NCBI GenBank assembly: GCA_958413095.1
Contig: CATYUF010000072.1
Span: 1 to 7,081 of the forward strand
Direction: 5' to 3'
From: an uncultured Clostridium sp.
Lineage (GTDB): Bacteria; Bacillota; Clostridia; TANB77; CAG-508
DNA length: 7,081 bases
The position numbers and the translations under genes are program-made. Under the pieces are notes generated by a model. It had not been told where the DNA came from and searched no databases. It was given only the letters and a program-made list of their open reading frames with translations. Shown piece after piece: positions 6,316 through 7,081 of this stretch; position 1 is the first letter of the stretch, and the number at the start of each line of letters is the position of its first letter.

Positions 6316-6332
6316 TAGGACACCCTCTATGA

Positions 6333-7001
6333 TTAGTCTTTTCTTTTTCCAAAGATAGATAATATTCTTAAGAATATATTTACGAAATCAAGATATAATT
6401 GCATTGCACAATAAATATGAATTTTTTCTTTATCAATACCTTCTACACTTTGCAATAATTTTACTTTATTAATATCATAAATTGTTACCCCTAAGAAAAT
6501 TGCTAGTATAACCCAATCTAAGATTATATCAAGAGTTCCACTTTTTAAAATAAATAAATTTATAATTGTAAGAACTAAACCAGCAATTAAAAATACAGAT
6601 AAATAAGGTCCCCATTTACTTAAATCTTTATTAGTTTTATAACCTATTAAAGCTAAAACAGCAAATATTAAAGCTGAAATAGCAAATAAATAGATAATAG
6701 AACTTAATTCAAAAACAGCAAAGATTACTGCAAGTGTTACACCATTTATCATAGAATATACAAAATATAGAATACCAACTAAAATAGGAGGTAATTTTCT
6801 ATATAGAAAACTAAATAAAAGAACAGCTACTACTTCAATTATTAGTAAAATTGAAAAAGAATCTTCTATTAAAATTTTAAAGTATAAACCTGAAGAATAA
6901 GTGTACCAAGCAATAATTCCTGAACCAAGTAATCCTAGGAACATCCAGAAAAATGTCTTTCCAAACAATTTATTTTGTACTGAAATATTTTCTTCTTCCA
7001 T
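6333..7001 (-). CDS. Bax inhibitor-1/YccA (TMBIM) family membrane protein
   Basis: A 222-residue, very hydrophobic protein with about seven membrane helices between residue 14 and the C-terminus. It ends with the family signature region CAMQLYLDFVNIFLRIL (residues 198-214) and a short basic tail. Bacterial relatives include E. coli YccA, which modulates the FtsH protease, and B. subtilis YetJ, a pH-sensitive calcium leak channel with two key aspartates. The likely equivalents here are Asp176 (IYDIN) and Asp205 (LYLDF). The N-terminus is a short acidic stretch without a cleavable signal. The start has AAGGAGA (7006-7012, complement) about 5 nt upstream. It is convergent with the toxin gene, separated by the hairpin, and probably monocistronic. 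Family assignment is firm; whether it conducts ions or regulates a protease is not shown. Confidence 0.93.
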   Translation of the reverse strand: MEEENISVQNKLFGKTFFWMFLGLLGSGIIAWYTYSSGLYFKILIEDSFSILLIIEVVAVLLFSFLYRKLPPILVGILYFVYSMINGVTLAVIFAVFELSSIIYLFAISALIFAVLALIGYKTNKDLSKWGPYLSVFLIAGLVLTIINLFILKSGTLDIILDWVILAIFLGVTIYDINKVKLLQSVEGIDKEKIHIYCAMQLYLDFVNIFLRILSIFGKRKD

Positions 7002-7032
7002 AAAATCTCCTTTCTTTCATTATATTAATACA

Positions 7033-7061
7033 AGTATATAAATAATAAAAAAAATATGCAA
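7033..7061 (-). promoter_or_regulatory. Promoter of the Bax inhibitor-1 family gene
   Basis: Reading the complement, TTGCAT (7056-7061), a 17-bp spacer, then TATACT (7033-7038) lie upstream of the gene and leave a leader of about 25 nt. A second TATAAT at 7019-7024 is too close to the ribosome binding site and has no matching -35. The region is extremely AT-rich, which lowers certainty. Confidence 0.5.
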
Positions 7062-7081
7062 TAATTTTGAAAAAAATATAT

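Overview
This is a strongly AT-rich stretch with AGA-dominated arginine codons and strong AGGAGG-type ribosome binding sites. It carries a Gram-positive-type LexA and a clostridial-style heterodimeric ABC exporter. Together these point to a low-GC Firmicute, most likely a clostridium-like anaerobe. That placement is an inference; there is no rRNA or other decisive marker here.

Layout, left to right. Positions 1-441 (+) encode a Nudix hydrolase. lexA follows (509-1159, +) behind a near-consensus promoter whose -35 box overlaps a degenerate LexA-box palindrome, which suggests autoregulation. Next comes a second near-consensus promoter with a perfect TGACAC-T-GTGTCA operator between -35 and -10. 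It appears to drive a two-gene ABC exporter operon (1407-3674 and 3675-5505, +) after a leader of about 190 nt. The first subunit is intact and has a large insertion, probably extracytoplasmic, between its first two membrane helices. The second is split by a single extra base near 4632-4635, so the reading frame breaks in the sixth membrane helix. A Phd/YefM antitoxin and RelE/ParE toxin pair follows (5595-5906 and 5896-6210, +), with an 11-bp-periodic repeat over its promoter. A 15-bp perfect hairpin (6275-6315) separates the toxin from a convergent Bax inhibitor-1 family membrane protein gene (6333-7001, -).

How the parts work together. The two exporter subunits would form one transporter with one degenerate and one consensus ATPase site. 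The first subunit has Asp for the catalytic Glu and Gln for the switch His. The second has a degenerate ISAGQ signature but intact catalytic residues. The frameshift would remove the only subunit carrying the catalytic residues, so the exporter is dead if the extra base is real. The Nudix, lexA, toxin-antitoxin and Bax inhibitor genes look like independent housekeeping or accessory units.

I do not see a clearly new multi-gene system. The points most worth a second look are the frameshift at a rare codon, the operator without its regulator, and the helically phased repeat at the toxin-antitoxin promoter.
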